A stretch of 64,000 nt of DNA, from assembly GCA_028571685.1 (NCBI GenBank), contig CM053144.1, positions 98,238,171 through 98,302,170 on the forward strand, read 5' to 3'. Source of the stretch: Heterohyrax brucei (lineage: Eukaryota > Chordata > Mammalia > Hyracoidea > Procaviidae). The position numbers were made by a program, and so were the translations under genes. The stretch's first letter is position 1. Each line of letters starts with the position of its first letter. The notes under the pieces are model-generated. The model did not search any database and was not told the DNA's origin. It saw only the letters and a list, made by a program, of their open reading frames with translations. Below are positions 32,311-43,575 of the stretch, piece by piece.

Positions 32311-34370
32311 GTATTCAATAAATACAAAGCACTCTCTCAAATAGACGGGAAAAGGAGGATCCCTTCCTTCAATCACCTGCTAAATAAACAGGTAAATGAA
32401 AAGAAGAAAGAAGCCAAAAAGGGTCTGGAAGGGCAATTTTATTTCAAGAAGAATAACTGTTAAAAAGCATATGTGTTGATACTTCACTGCATAAAAAATA
32501 ATGCTTATTGAAGCAGTGCTTTTTGAAGAAGAAAGTCCAAATGAGATTTTCCAAAAATTAAGTCACCATTGGAAAAGACAAATGTGGCTTAGGATTCATC
32601 ACAAAATATAGACACAGCCTTACTGAGCCCTTATGAATCACCTTCAAAGTGTTCTATGCTTGAGGCCTTACTGGAGTCTGCATAAAGTATAGCAAGATGC
32701 AGTATACACAGCTGTAGTGGAAGGGATTAAAACCGCATCATTTCAAAGATTGTTCTGGCCAATACTCTATGTACAACAGCAGCTAATAGGAATAATTTTT
32801 GTCCCACAAACTATTTTTCCAGACTGCTTTCACACTAAATTCTATTGAAGGATTGTATTATACCTAAAAAGCTAGTCATATTTTGTTATCAAGGAAAGTA
32901 TCCCATCCAAATTCAACAGTATTGGAAATGTCTAGCCTAAGCTATCAGACTGATTAATTAATGAGGCAAAATTCTAAATTTGGAAAAAAAAATACTGGTA
33001 TAATTTTTCAAAAGGCCAGAGTAGTAGTATTTTGCATTATGTATTGAACCCAGTACAGCCAGTTTCTATTTGGATTATGTTTCCCATATTATAACTTTTC
33101 CTATAACTTACCAATGTGTTTATCTGCATTTCCCCTTCTTTATTAAATTCTGTTATGATTCATTAGTGACTGTACAATGCTGCTGTAATATCTAATTATG
33201 ATAGTTATTTAAAATTTTATTGTACTCTATCCCATAAGTATGAGTTTAACATTACAGGCAATAAATAATGTTACAGGCTATAAAACAAAACAACAAAAAA
33301 TTCAAGTTAACATTGATTAAGATCAAGTTATTTAATTATACATGTAAAGATTAGGTAATTCTCCTTAACTTTGTAGGGCCATGAGTTTTAAATAGACTGC
33401 TAGGCCTTGAAAGCAAACTTGTGCCAATCAGACCACAAAATTAAGACATTTACTTTAATTAGAAAGATACAAATGAATGTCATCTTGAAGGTAGAACTGT
33501 TTATTATAGGGCCTCTGTTTTCACAGTTAAAGGCACTTTTCTCCAAAATGTGACTGTCTTAAATGTCTTCAAAATATTTGGAAAAATTGCATAGATATTA
33601 ACACAATCTAATGCAAAAGCCTAGTGACAAGCAAAATTTATAGTCACCAAACTTTAAGACTAAAAGAGCCAATAAATCAACAAGCACTTACTAAAGTCTT
33701 ACAAAACAAGGATATGTGGAAATTTTTAATGCACAATACCTATAATTAAGTTCCACTCCAGTGGCAAGGAAGAAAGGTGGTACAGACTGTGAGTCTGGTA
33801 ATAACACATACCTGAAAACAGAAAATGCCTCAAGTCATTCTGGTTAAAGAAGCTCAGAGTGAGAAGTAAGGGATCCAGGAGGAAGATTTTAAAGACAAGG
33901 GGAGTTCAGACAGCTTCTCAGGAACAGGTACTGAGTCCCTTCATCAATGTGTCAGAATGCTTGCCATGAATGATTTGCTTAATATATATTGTAGAACTAA
34001 ATTCAGTTGCTAACCACAAGGATGGACATTTTATTTAGAGAAACTACCATGTACAATGGATAGGAGTATGTGGAAAAAGAGAATGTATGTGCAAAGAATC
34101 TTCTAAGATTAAAAGACAGATGCTAATTTTGGCATTTTGGAAGGGTAGGAGGATAAGGTAAAAAACCTCAGCTTCTGATCATTTCTTCTTCCTCTGATGC
34201 CCTTGTTTGGCCACGTCTGAATTTTCTGATAATTTTTCGCTGAGTGTTCAGTCCTACCCTACTGTCTGAGCTAGTTTTGATTAAGACAAGGAGTATGTCA
34301 ACAACCCAAGCACTTTCACCTGATGGTACTTAAAATTAAGTCAACGTAGAGGCCAGACTCCAAAATCTAG
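32311..34370. other. Unique AT-rich DNA, no gene seen
   Basis: No gene, RNA or confident repeat over about 2 kb. No long frame. Such repeat-poor stretches can hold regulatory sequence, but nothing here shows that directly. Confidence 0.5.
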
Positions 34371-34425
34371 AAAACCAAACCAAACCCATTGCTTTACAAT
34401 TGATTCACTATCACTGAGATCCTAC
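34371..34425 (-). repeat. AfroSINE tail fragment, inverted
   Basis: Only 'aaaccaaaccaaacccattg' and a diverged tail complement remain. Confidence 0.5.
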
Positions 34426-35016
34426 ACTATTTCTGCTGTTTATAACAGTAAGATTCTGATCCTAGCCTTCAAGTTGGCACTCAAGCACCTGTTCTATCCT
34501 TTGTCTACTTTGGGGGGCATCTCTTGCTTCGTCTCTTTATTTCTTGATTAGCTATCTTGTCCAACATTTTGTCCTAGAGACTAAAAACTGATATTGCTCC
34601 TGAACTGGTAGCTTGAACCAGTTCTTGGTCCTCATCCTCAGCCCTCTGATACGATCACTGGATTTTTTTCTGCACAGACAGCCTACTGATTGAATCTTCA
34701 ATCAGCTGGTTCCTGAACTGTGACTGAGATGGCTGGACATCCGGAAAGGCCGCTAGCTACTCCCTCTCCAGAACAATTCATCAGTCCAGGATCTGTTCCC
34801 ACCTTGCTCCTGTCCTACTTGTGAGGTGAGCCAGGTCTCAACTCACTCTGACATCCACCTTCTGTGCTGTGTTACCACAGCAAACACACGTTTAACCATA
34901 GGTAGCGAGGACTGGAGGAAATCTATGCTGGAAGTAGGTTTCAGAAAATCATGAATGTCATATAAAGAAATTTGAATATGTTCAATAATCAAAGATGTTG
35001 TCATACCACACTACTT
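34426..35016. other. Unique DNA, no gene seen
   Basis: Pyrimidine-rich on the plus strand in its first half. No repeat or gene identified. Confidence 0.45.
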
Positions 35017-35412
35017 ATGTTGTTAGGTGTTGTTGAGTTGGTTCCACCTCATGATGACCCTATGCACAACAGGACACAATAATGCCTGGCCCTGCACCGC
35101 CCTCATAATTGTTGCTACACTTAAGCCTATGGTCACAGCCACAGTGCCAGTTCATCTTATTGAAGGTCTTCCTTGTTTTCACTGATGCTACTTTACCAAA
35201 TACTACATCCTTCTCCAAGGACTGGTCTCTCCTGATAACAGGTCCAAAGTACATGAGATGAAGTTTCAACAGCCTCACTTCTAAGGAGTATTTTGGCTGT
35301 ACTTCTTCCAAGACGGGTTTGTTCATTTTTCTGGCAGTCTATCATATATTCAATATTCTTCTCAAGCACCATGATTCAAAGGTGTCAATTCTTCTTTGGT
35401 CTTTCTTATTTG
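35017..35412 (-). mobile_element. RTE LINE 3' fragment, inverted
   Basis: Tail at left ('gttgttaggtgttgttgagt'), then 'gaccctatgcacaacaggac', 'tccttctccaaggactggtc', 'tgtacttcttccaagacggg' and 'aatattcttctcaagcacca'. A broken 88-codon frame (35060-35326) reads the end of the ORF (YFGPVIRRDQSLEKDVVFGK). Truncated at its 5' end. Confidence 0.87.
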
Positions 35413-36535
35413 TAATCAAAGATACTCTTTGCATATTTTTTAGTGGATAGTTAAATACAGCAATTTAGGAATTTAATATGATCAATTTGGAAGCTGATTA
35501 CAGTAAAAAAAACATTACCACCTAAAACTGGCATACACATCTCAATGAACATAATGCACTTTGTTTTCTGTGGCATGTTGTCATTGCAGCAGCCATCTTC
35601 CTTTGTACTTAATGGCACATATTTAAGTAGTTAAAGTTATCTGTCACAAGTTGCTGAATTTTTGAGAAAATTAAAATACATTTTGGTTACAAGTGTGGAA
35701 TTGTTGATTACTAATGATAAAGTGGTTACTTTGGAAGAATTAAAAAATAAAACTCTCAGAGACAATCTAACATTTGGAAGGATAAATCAATGGGGAAACT
35801 TGACTGGAAAGTGATACTGAGTAATACAATTCTGTAGCAAAACTTTAGAACAGATGTGTTATGTTCTACCTAAAGAATCAAATTGTCTCTTAAGTTTTGG
35901 GAAGAACTGTGCTAATGTTTCCTTCCATTAACATGAAAAACATCATTTGAGCCAGGGGATTTTTTTCTAATCATGTTATGCAACACAGCTTTCTCCTGAA
36001 ATGACTTTGCTACTCTTTTCAAACTAAGCAAACATTTTCCATATATAGGTAAGTTTTTATAAAGCATTTGTTAATATTTTGACCAAAAATTTAAAACATT
36101 ATCATTTGGCTGTTTAAAATAATCTAATCATCAAAATGATACATATTTTAGGTTACTTCTACTTAGATATAAGTTCTTATTTGTCTCACTAAAAATAATA
36201 TACTTTTAAGTGCGACAGCAACAAATTGCAATACTTTAAAAAACAATGCAAGTAGAGGCAGAGAAAAATGAACTTGTTTAATTCTTAAACAGATGACTTG
36301 GCTAACTGATTTATTTCAGCTCTTCAATTAAAATAGGTCTATATTAGCTATGTTGCTAATTATTAGAAATGAAAAATGCCTCCATCTTTACTCTGGATTT
36401 ATTTCATCTAGAATTTGGATGCATAATACACTTTTTCAGTCTCATTCAAGCAAGTTACTAACAGAATCCCCATAATTATATATCTGAGAAAATGCAGTAC
36501 AATTTATATTAAGGTAGCAGTTAAGAAATTCATGC
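35413..36535. other. Unique AT-rich DNA, no gene seen
   Basis: Very AT-rich. No gene or repeat recognised. Confidence 0.5.
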
Positions 36536-36868
36536 TGTGGCCCCTAGACCTGCTGCTGCCCCTGACCAGAAAACATTACTGAGGTCAAGTCTCTGGACAA
36601 ACATGGACAGCAGAGACAAAATGCAACCATATGGTATGTGTAATTTGTGGTTCTATGCATTTATAAGATGCTTCCTTCTGGTCTCTTGCTAGATGGGAGA
36701 GAAGGGGATGGAGAGGAGCAGACAGGAACTTGTTAAGAGGATACAGCAAGTACAGAATGAAAAGGGGTGGGCTGTCATGGGGCAAGAAGAGCAGAAGGAG
36801 TGGTAGATAGGCAGGCAGGCGAAAATCAATTTGGACTGTATACTTTCACTTAATCACAGTTAAAAAAA
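36536..36868 (+). mobile_element. LINE-1 3' UTR (tail type A), 5'-truncated
   Basis: Matches 290-621 closely in order: 'ctagacctgctgctgcccct', 'actgaggtcaagtctctgga', 'gggatggagaggagcagaca', 'tgttaagaggatac', then 'tttggactgtatactttcac' and 'ttaatcacagttaaaaaaag'. Confidence 0.82.
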
Positions 36869-36944
36869 GTCATGCTAAATACAAAAATGGCTTTAAATTA
36901 GTTTAAAAATTATTTAACCATTTGTCTGTCCTTCCCCTAAACAG

Positions 36945-37085
36945 AAGATTGTAGGACCAGACCACTTTCCTAGCCCATTTACGCAAGCTGAACTAGTGAA
37001 GGAAATCATCCCTCACCTGGAGATGTGGATTGCTACAATCAAAGGAGCATCAAAGCCATGAATGAGTACAGGAGGATCTAGAAAG
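36945..37085 (+). other. Candidate orphan exon or exon relic
   Basis: A 141-base segment bounded by a good acceptor (pyrimidine tract 'tgtctgtccttcccctaaac' then AG) and a good donor (AAAG then gtaaga). One frame is open for 38 codons from the acceptor (KIVGPDHFPSPFTQAELVKE, then IIPHLEMWIATIKGASKP), reaches TGA at 37059-37061, and is open again to the donor. The length is a multiple of three. The TGA could be a decayed CGA. I do not recognise the peptide. It may be a non-coding RNA exon, an exon of a lost gene, or chance. Confidence 0.25.
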
Positions 37086-37959
37086 GTAAGAAACAAGACT
37101 ACATGCCTTTGGACCAGAAAAGCAATTACAAGCCTCTTTTGGGATCACTTGGCCCATTTGTTACTCCTGACTTGTACTTTAAATTTCAGGGTCCATTTTT
37201 TATTTATCATAGAAAAACCAAGCTCCATATATTAGTATCTCCAACACAGTAGATGCTCAGTAAACAGATAACATGTGTTTTTATACGTGCACACAGAACT
37301 GAAAATATTACATAATTGTAATTACAATGTGAAATTTGTGTTAAGCATTTGTCCATCTAAGTAAGGAGCAAAGACCTTAACCAGGAGTTTTGAAGACAGT
37401 GACCAAACTAATCCCATTTTTTGTGTTTTTGATCTCTTTTTCTATCTCTATTCTCTTTTTTATCTATACTGCTCCAATGAAGTCCCAAAATCAATGTTGA
37501 TCCTTATATGTCTATGCTTCTGGCTATTTCTGTTCCAGTTTTCTATTTTGCAGTGCAATGCCTATGCAATGAAGAAAATTTCAGCAGCAGAAGTCTCTAA
37601 TGCAATCACAATATCCTCTCTGCCCCTGCAGCTCAATTCCTAACAACCACTGCCTCGTTCTTTGTTTTCTATGATAGTAAATTTATTGCAATTACAAGCA
37701 TTTACTACATGAATTTCACATCTTCAGGCCTTTTACAAATCATGCTCTTCTCTCTGTACTGTTCCCTCCTGCTGGACCAACCTTCCAACCATTATTTGGT
37801 TGACCCACTCCATTTATCCATCAATCATAATTCCCCAAATTCCTTTTTTTATTAGCCCTGTTGCTTTTATCTTAAACTCATAAATATGTTAACAGCTCTT
37901 CATAACTTTTTCCTACATAATTCTGACACTGTCTTGGAGAGATAAAGATGATCGATACA
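37086..37959. other. Unique DNA, no gene seen
   Basis: Contains a weak L2-like phrase near 37240 ('acagtagatgctcagtaaac'). Otherwise nothing recognised. Confidence 0.45.
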
Positions 37960-38242
37960 GAACTCAGTGGCAGAATTCTTTCTCCATTCAGGAGGCCTGG
38001 GTTCAGTTCTCAGCCAATCTACTTCAAGGGCAGCCACCAGTCATCTGTCAGTGGTAAACCGTGTTTCTGTGACGCTAAACAGGTTTCAACAGAGTTTCCA
38101 GACAGCTCACCTAAGAAGAAAGGCCTGGCACTCTGCTTGTGAGGATTCTGCCACTCAAAACCCTATAGATTACAATTCAACTTTCTTGTGCACAGTCACC
38201 ATGAGTCAGGGGCAGACTCAATAGCAGCTAGCAACAATAACA
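37960..38242 (+). repeat. Composite SINE: tRNA-like head with RTE 5' and 3' pieces
   Basis: The head 'cagtggcagaattctttctc' and 'gcctgggttcagttctcagc' has tRNA-Gly-like A and B boxes. The body 'catctgtcagtggtaaaccg' and 'caggtttcaacagagtttcc' resembles the RTE 5' UTR seen near 23.9-24.0 kb. Then come 'agaagaaaggcctggcactc' and the shared tail 'tcaccatgagtcaggggcag' with 'gctagcaacaataacag'. It differs from the ordinary short AfroSINE in head and body. Confidence 0.65.
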
Positions 38243-38270
38243 GGTACACATATATATACAGTTATGTATA

Positions 38271-38468
38271 TGACTGTATCAGTTTTGCAAGCTCTCACCT
38301 AAAATGTTTGTTTTCACATCTCATTAAGGAAACACAAATTGTAGAAATGGGGACTTAAACCACAGCTATTCTATCAGTAAAAGAATAATCATAGATTTCC
38401 TGTTTTTACATAAAGTGCCAGTCATCATAGAAGACAGTTTTGTCAAGAATACCTCTTTGGAAACTCCA
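38271..38468 (+). repeat. Unclassified repeat pair, copy 1
   Basis: Aligns by eye with 40015-40229 over its whole length: shared words include 'cctaaaat.tttgttttc', 'gacttaaaccaca' against 'ggcttaaaccaca', 'cataga', 'agagtgcca/aaagtgcca' and 'tacctctttggaaactcc'. It is not any SINE or LINE recognised here. Same orientation, about 1.75 kb apart. Confidence 0.7.
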
Positions 38469-38782
38469 TAGATGGTACATATATAACAAACTCTGACTCA
38501 TCTTTAGAATTCTCATTGATTGAAAACAAACCTACAAACTGCATATTGTAGCTTGCAGATTGATAGCTACACATTCACAGAATCTTTTAACATTGTATAA
38601 GTGTGATTTTAATTCTAAAAATTATTCCTTGATGGTATAAATTACTTCCATGAGAGTTTAGGTCTGACCTATCAGTCTGTGATTCTCTATTTGACAAACA
38701 GCAGATGACACCATTTTTTAATCACATTGAAATTTCTGTTGATACTTTCTTTTTACCTTTAATTTTTGAGGAAAGCCTAGAA

Positions 38783-38930
38783 AACTCAAATCAAGCCCAC
38801 TACCATCAATTCCAACTCAAAGATCCTCTAGGACAGAGCAGGACTGTCCCCGTAGAATTTCCAAGGAGTACCTTGTAGATTTGAAAGGCTGACCTTTTGG
38901 TTAGCAACTATACTTCTTAACCACTACACT
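38783..38930 (-). repeat. AfroSINE with 8-bp TSD
   Basis: Complement order 'aatcaagcccactaccatca', 'agaatttccaaggagtacct', 'ccttttggttagcaactata' and 'aaccactacact'. Flanked by gcctagaa at 38775-38782 and 38931-38938. Confidence 0.85.
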
Positions 38931-39009
38931 GCCTAGAATTCGGGAGGTACTAAATAAAAGTTGAACAATTAATTGAATAGAATTAACATTTTTGAATGCC
39001 TCCATGTAT

Positions 39010-39200
39010 TACCAGTTTGTCACATGAGGACTTCAGAGCAAGACAGATTGGGATTCCATCCCTTGCTCTACAACTTACTACCCCAGATGCTCCTGGGCAA
39101 ATCACTTTTGTGTCCTTGCCCATAAAATTAGGATAATGACATCTGCTTAATAAGTACATTGAAGACTGAATTAGGTTTAAAAAAGCATTTTGCATGATGC
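39010..39200 (+). repeat. MIR SINE
   Basis: Core visible as 'gacagattgggattccatcc', 'cttgctctacaacttactac', 'tgggcaaatcacttt' and 'ataaaattaggataatgaca'. The head is missing. Confidence 0.7.
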
Positions 39201-39211
39201 CCATTAAATTT

Positions 39212-39362
39212 CTGAATGAACATTCACAAAAGTTCTATGAAGTGGGTGATGGCAGAAGCAAGGAAACTGAGATTAAAAGAAGTTATGCAAGTTTCAGAGA
39301 AAATAAGCAGCGGAGCTGGGATCTAAACCTAGTTGAGTGTGTCTGCCATTTCAAGGAAGTTT
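39212..39362 (-). repeat. MIR SINE, inverted
   Basis: Complement order: 'gttctatgaagtgggtgatg', 'agcaaggaaactgagattaa', 'agttatgcaagtttcagaga' and 'gcggagctgggatctaaacc'. Placed tail to tail with the preceding MIR. Confidence 0.72.
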
Positions 39363-39879
39363 TCATTATCGCTGCAATAAGCACTAGTGGCATTTTCTAC
39401 TCCAGTGTTTTCTTCAAGGATATGTCCTGGTGAACTCCACTTCATTTATTAGATTTTGTCTTCTCCAAGATGTCCTTAGATTAACATTAGCATCATTCCT
39501 TGACACTTGATACCCTGCCCATCATGTTTACAACTGTATAGTTTGATAAATGATCCTTCATGAGCCAGCACATTAATATCTTTGACCTTCCGTTGTCATT
39601 TTCTGTGCAGAATTCCTCTTAAATGCTGCATGCACCATTTGATGTGCCTTCTTTTAGAAGTGATATGCACTGAGGCAGGCTTTCAGTGCCTACGCTAGAA
39701 CATGTCTATAAATAAGCATATTTAAAATGTATTCTTTCATCATTTTATCCATGTCACGTTACAACAGATGTCATATTTTTAACTAAATGTTTTTTATTTC
39801 TCTTTTTACTATCTTTTTATCTTTGGCAGGAGCTTCTCATGTATGGGACAATCTCCTCACCTTTTTATATACAGCATCT

Positions 39880-39926
39880 AAGTAACATGGTGGTTGGCAC
39901 ATAGATGATATTCAATAAATATCTAA
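39880..39926 (+). repeat. LINE-2 tail fragment
   Basis: 'ggttggcacatagatgatat' followed by 'tcaataaat', the L2 3' end wording. Confidence 0.5.
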
Positions 39927-40014
39927 ATCAATATTGCAGCAGCAGTCCTTAATAGTTATGGCTTTATTATTCTTTATGAAGAACTTTTGAGGGCAATAAT
40001 TATTTAGGTTTTCT

Positions 40015-40229
40015 ATAATCATATCAATTTCACAAGCTGTCATCTAAAATTTTTGTTTTCCCATTTCATTAGGGAAACATGAAGCAATCCCTACCAGTTG
40101 TAGAAATTGGGGCTTAAACCACATTTCCTCTATTAGTAAAGGAATAAGCATAGATTTCTTATTTTTATGTAGAGTGCCAATCATTACAGAAGATGTTGTT
40201 TTGTAAAGAGTACCTCTTTGGAAACTCCC
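40015..40229 (+). repeat. Unclassified repeat pair, copy 2
   Basis: Second copy of the segment at 38271-38468. It holds about 17 extra bases near 40080-40097 ('gaagcaatccctaccag'). Otherwise roughly four of five bases agree by eye. An overlapping 91-codon frame beginning at 40218 is not in the shared part. Confidence 0.7.
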
Positions 40230-42758
40230 ATTTCCAAGGTAATTCTGTGGTGGGATGGATTAGAGTACGTGTACTGGAGGAAAGAGAGATACAAAGATCT
40301 TGCAGCAATTTGGGGGAACTATAGTGTTAGGACTCTAATGGAATACTTTACAGTGTTTCTTGAATGTTTGTTTTCATGTTCCTCAGGTGATCTGACCCCT
40401 CTAGTAGAGTATCTTCTACCACTTCTGTATCTTCTACCACTTCCTGACTGTTCCAATAATAACTTCCTTAACTGTATGAAGATGTGCTACTGATTATCTT
40501 TTCTTAAGAGATAAAACATTAAGACTGAATAAAAACATTTTATAATATCAAAGAAAAAGTACAAACCATAGGTAACTAATAAAAGGGGCCTTTAATTTTA
40601 TACTCAACAAACAATTGTCTAGGAAAATTGTTCCTATAATTTCCTGTACAGGAAATTACATCAAACTCACTATAAAGGATAAACGTTAACTACATATCCT
40701 AAATAAAAATTTAAAAGCTGAATATCCTGGCTGGCCATCCTGATAAAACTTAGAACAAAATTAATGTGCCACTTGTTTTTCTCTAGTAATTCAGGCTTAA
40801 TAATAAAAGACATAGAGATTTCCTACATGAACGCCAAAATGACCCAGCTGTTGGAGAACACAACACTCCTTTAAATGTTTCTCTCCAATACTCTCCAGTG
40901 CTGATTAAAGATTCCTTGAGTTTCCTAGATCCCAGCCTTCAAAAGGCAGAGCACTGTCTTGTTCACTACCCTGTTCACCCTTGGTACTCACATGACGGCA
41001 CTGATACAGAGCAACTGAACTGTCCCTCCTGCTCTCCATGAAGCTCCTCACTTTAACCACTTAGTAGTTTTGTCTAATTAGATTCTTTTGCTAATACATG
41101 ACATGTAAAAGTAGGCAAGAGGTATGTTTTCTTTTGTTTTAGACTATCTCTTGAATGCTGGTGCTTTATTCCCGTGGCAGGACCAGGCTCAGTGCCCTTG
41201 CACACACCTGCCTTTGCCCGTCTCTCATCCCTCAAATGCAATGCAATATTGGGTCTGCAGTTCTCTGTTTCCTTTCTCCCTTCAGTCACTTTTAATTCCT
41301 GCTCTTGGAGGGGAGAGGTTCCTTACATACAGTAATACATAAAAATAAGTCTATGAAACAGACCACTATCAGTAATAGTCTGTATCTTTTATAGTTTTTC
41401 TACTCTGAAGAATGTGAAAATTCAGGGTACCTGGAGTTTCATAAAGATAAATGAGCTTTGGCTAAAGAGAACAGAACTTAGGTGAGGAGAGGGAAAGAAA
41501 ATGAACAAGGCTAAGAGACTAAGAGGCAGGAGGGGTTCCAGTGCCCACATAAAAAAAAAACCTGGCTCTGAAAGGTGACCCAGAGGGGACATGTAAGAAT
41601 TGTTTTTACTATTCAGTGTGTTTCTAAGTAGCTGCAAACAAAACTTAGCATTCAGTATGTTTGTAAGTAGCTGCAGGCAAGATTGTAGGAACAGCCTGAG
41701 ATGCTAACTTTTGCCAGCTATTGCTACTATACATATAAATAACAGCAGAACTGCATCTTTGTAACTATGGGTCACGGCTGCCTACAGAGCCAATAAGAGA
41801 AACATGTCAAGATTGGAACTTAGAGTCTGTCTGAATTCTAGATTTGTTTACTTTCTTTATATAACTTGCTGAAAGTTTTAGCTAGGAGGCAAGAGAAGGG
41901 CAGAGCAGATAGCAAAATGTCTAAAAGGGGGCTAAAATGAATGAAAGCTAATTTGAGCTTTTCCCCAGAAAAAGCAGCCATGACTAGAGATCAAAGACCC
42001 AGTTTCTTAGTAAAGAGCCAAAGATGACGTGAAAACAATGTATACCCTTAGAGAGGGGAGAAAACATAAGTTGAAAAGACCTTAAATGTTTCTTTTGAAT
42101 GTTTCCTGCAGTTGGTGCCTTCCCCAGCTACCTTTCCGTGTCCAACAGAAGCTCCCCCAACTAACTGCTCCAATCTAGCTCAATCTGCTTCGGCTACTTT
42201 CTGCTCCTTCCCTTGCCTGTAAAAGAAAGCTTTCAAGCAAAAAGCTGCAATTTGCTTCCGACAGCAGTGATGTATTTCATACAGATATGACTGAAGAAAA
42301 GCCCGCTGGGTGACAAAGAAATCAGCACTTACACCTGTCATGAGAAGACAAGTATCACTCCATGTGAGAGATTCTGTTATCAAAAGCATATGCCATCTTA
42401 AACTTTCAGTCTCTGTTCCAGAAAGCAAGTTTGATCTATGCTACTGCAATTGTTTTTGTTTAGTGTCTTCTAACTTAAGAGAATTACAAAGTCTTGAGAA
42501 ATCAATAAAGAATTTTTAAAGATACCAATCATGTCATACAAAGAGATGTGTACATAATTCAATAAAGAAACTACACTGCAGAACGACGTTTGCTTTTTTG
42601 CCACCTAGTGAAAAAAAAAAAAAAACTTTTAAAGTACACAAGGCAAACTTAGTATTCCTCAAAGCTGAAAGGACTGAAGTAAAAACAAAACATAAGTTAC
42701 AATTACATGAAGGAAAAAGTTTCACCATCTACACTGTAATTCCTCACAATGGATTCGT
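40230..42758. other. Unique DNA, no gene seen
   Basis: About 2.5 kb without recognised gene or repeat. A small internal repetition (ctagtagagtatcttctacc, then cttctgtatcttctaccact) occurs near 40400-40440, and 'attcagt.tgtttctaagtagctgca' is repeated near 41612 and 41651. A poly(A) run lies at 42609-42625. Confidence 0.5.
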
Positions 42759-43575
42759 TTTGTTTTTTTAATTCTACTTTAGATGAAGGTTTACAGAGCA
42801 CACAAGTTTCTCATTAACCAATTAATATGTATATTGTTTTGCAACACTGATTACCAACCTCACAACAAGTCAACACTCTTTCTTGTTTACTCCGTGTTTC
42901 CCAATACCAGCTTTTTGTCTCCTCCTGGCTTTTCATCCTTGTCCCTGCACTAGCGTGCCTGCTTAGTCACCTGTTGTTTTATGGGACTGTCTACTCTTTG
43001 GCTGAAGACTGAACCTTCAGACTGACTTTATTAGTGAGCTATAACTGTATCCAGGTGCCATACTCTCTGGGGTTTTCTATAGTCTCTATCACACCAGTAA
43101 CTCTGGTCTTGTGCAGGTGTGTTAGAATTTTGTTCTACATATTTACCCAGCTCTGTTCATGCTCTCTTTGTGATCCTTGTCACAGCAGTCAGTGGTAGTT
43201 GCACTGAACTGAGTCTGGTGGCAGCTATGTTAGTTGGGATCCATCCGTTCTTTGGAATTAATCTCTTCCTTGTGTCTATAGTTTTCTTCTTTCTTCCTTG
43301 CTCCCAACAGGGTAAGACCATTAGAGTATCTTAGATAGCTGCTCACTAGTGTTTATGTACCCAAACTCTAATCACCAAAGTAGAATATAGAATATTTTCT
43401 TTATAAACTTGTTATGACAGTTGAGCTATATGCTCCCTGAGATCATGGTCCCCAGAGCCCTCACACCAGTAATATGGTCCCACAGTGAGTTTGGATGTGT
43501 CTACAAAGCTTCCATGATCCCTGCCTTGGACAAGTTGTGCTGGCTTCCCCAGTATTGCCTCACAGTGGATTCTAC
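42759..43575 (-). mobile_element. LINE-1 3' UTR (tail type B), inverted
   Basis: Complement of the type B L1 end. It starts with a T-rich stretch and 'gaaggtttacagagcacaca', 'tttctcattaaccaattaat', then 'tgttttatgggactgtctac', 'gctgaagactgaaccttcag', 'gtatcttagatagctgctca' and 'ggatgtgtctacaaagcttc'. These are the complement of blocks at 16.0-16.8 kb. 5'-truncated at the right. Confidence 0.83.

Noticed and set aside
40380..40445. Short direct repeats 'tatcttctaccacttc'
   Set aside because: Only two close copies, so neither a CRISPR-like array nor a minisatellite; CRISPR arrays are not expected in animal nuclear DNA.
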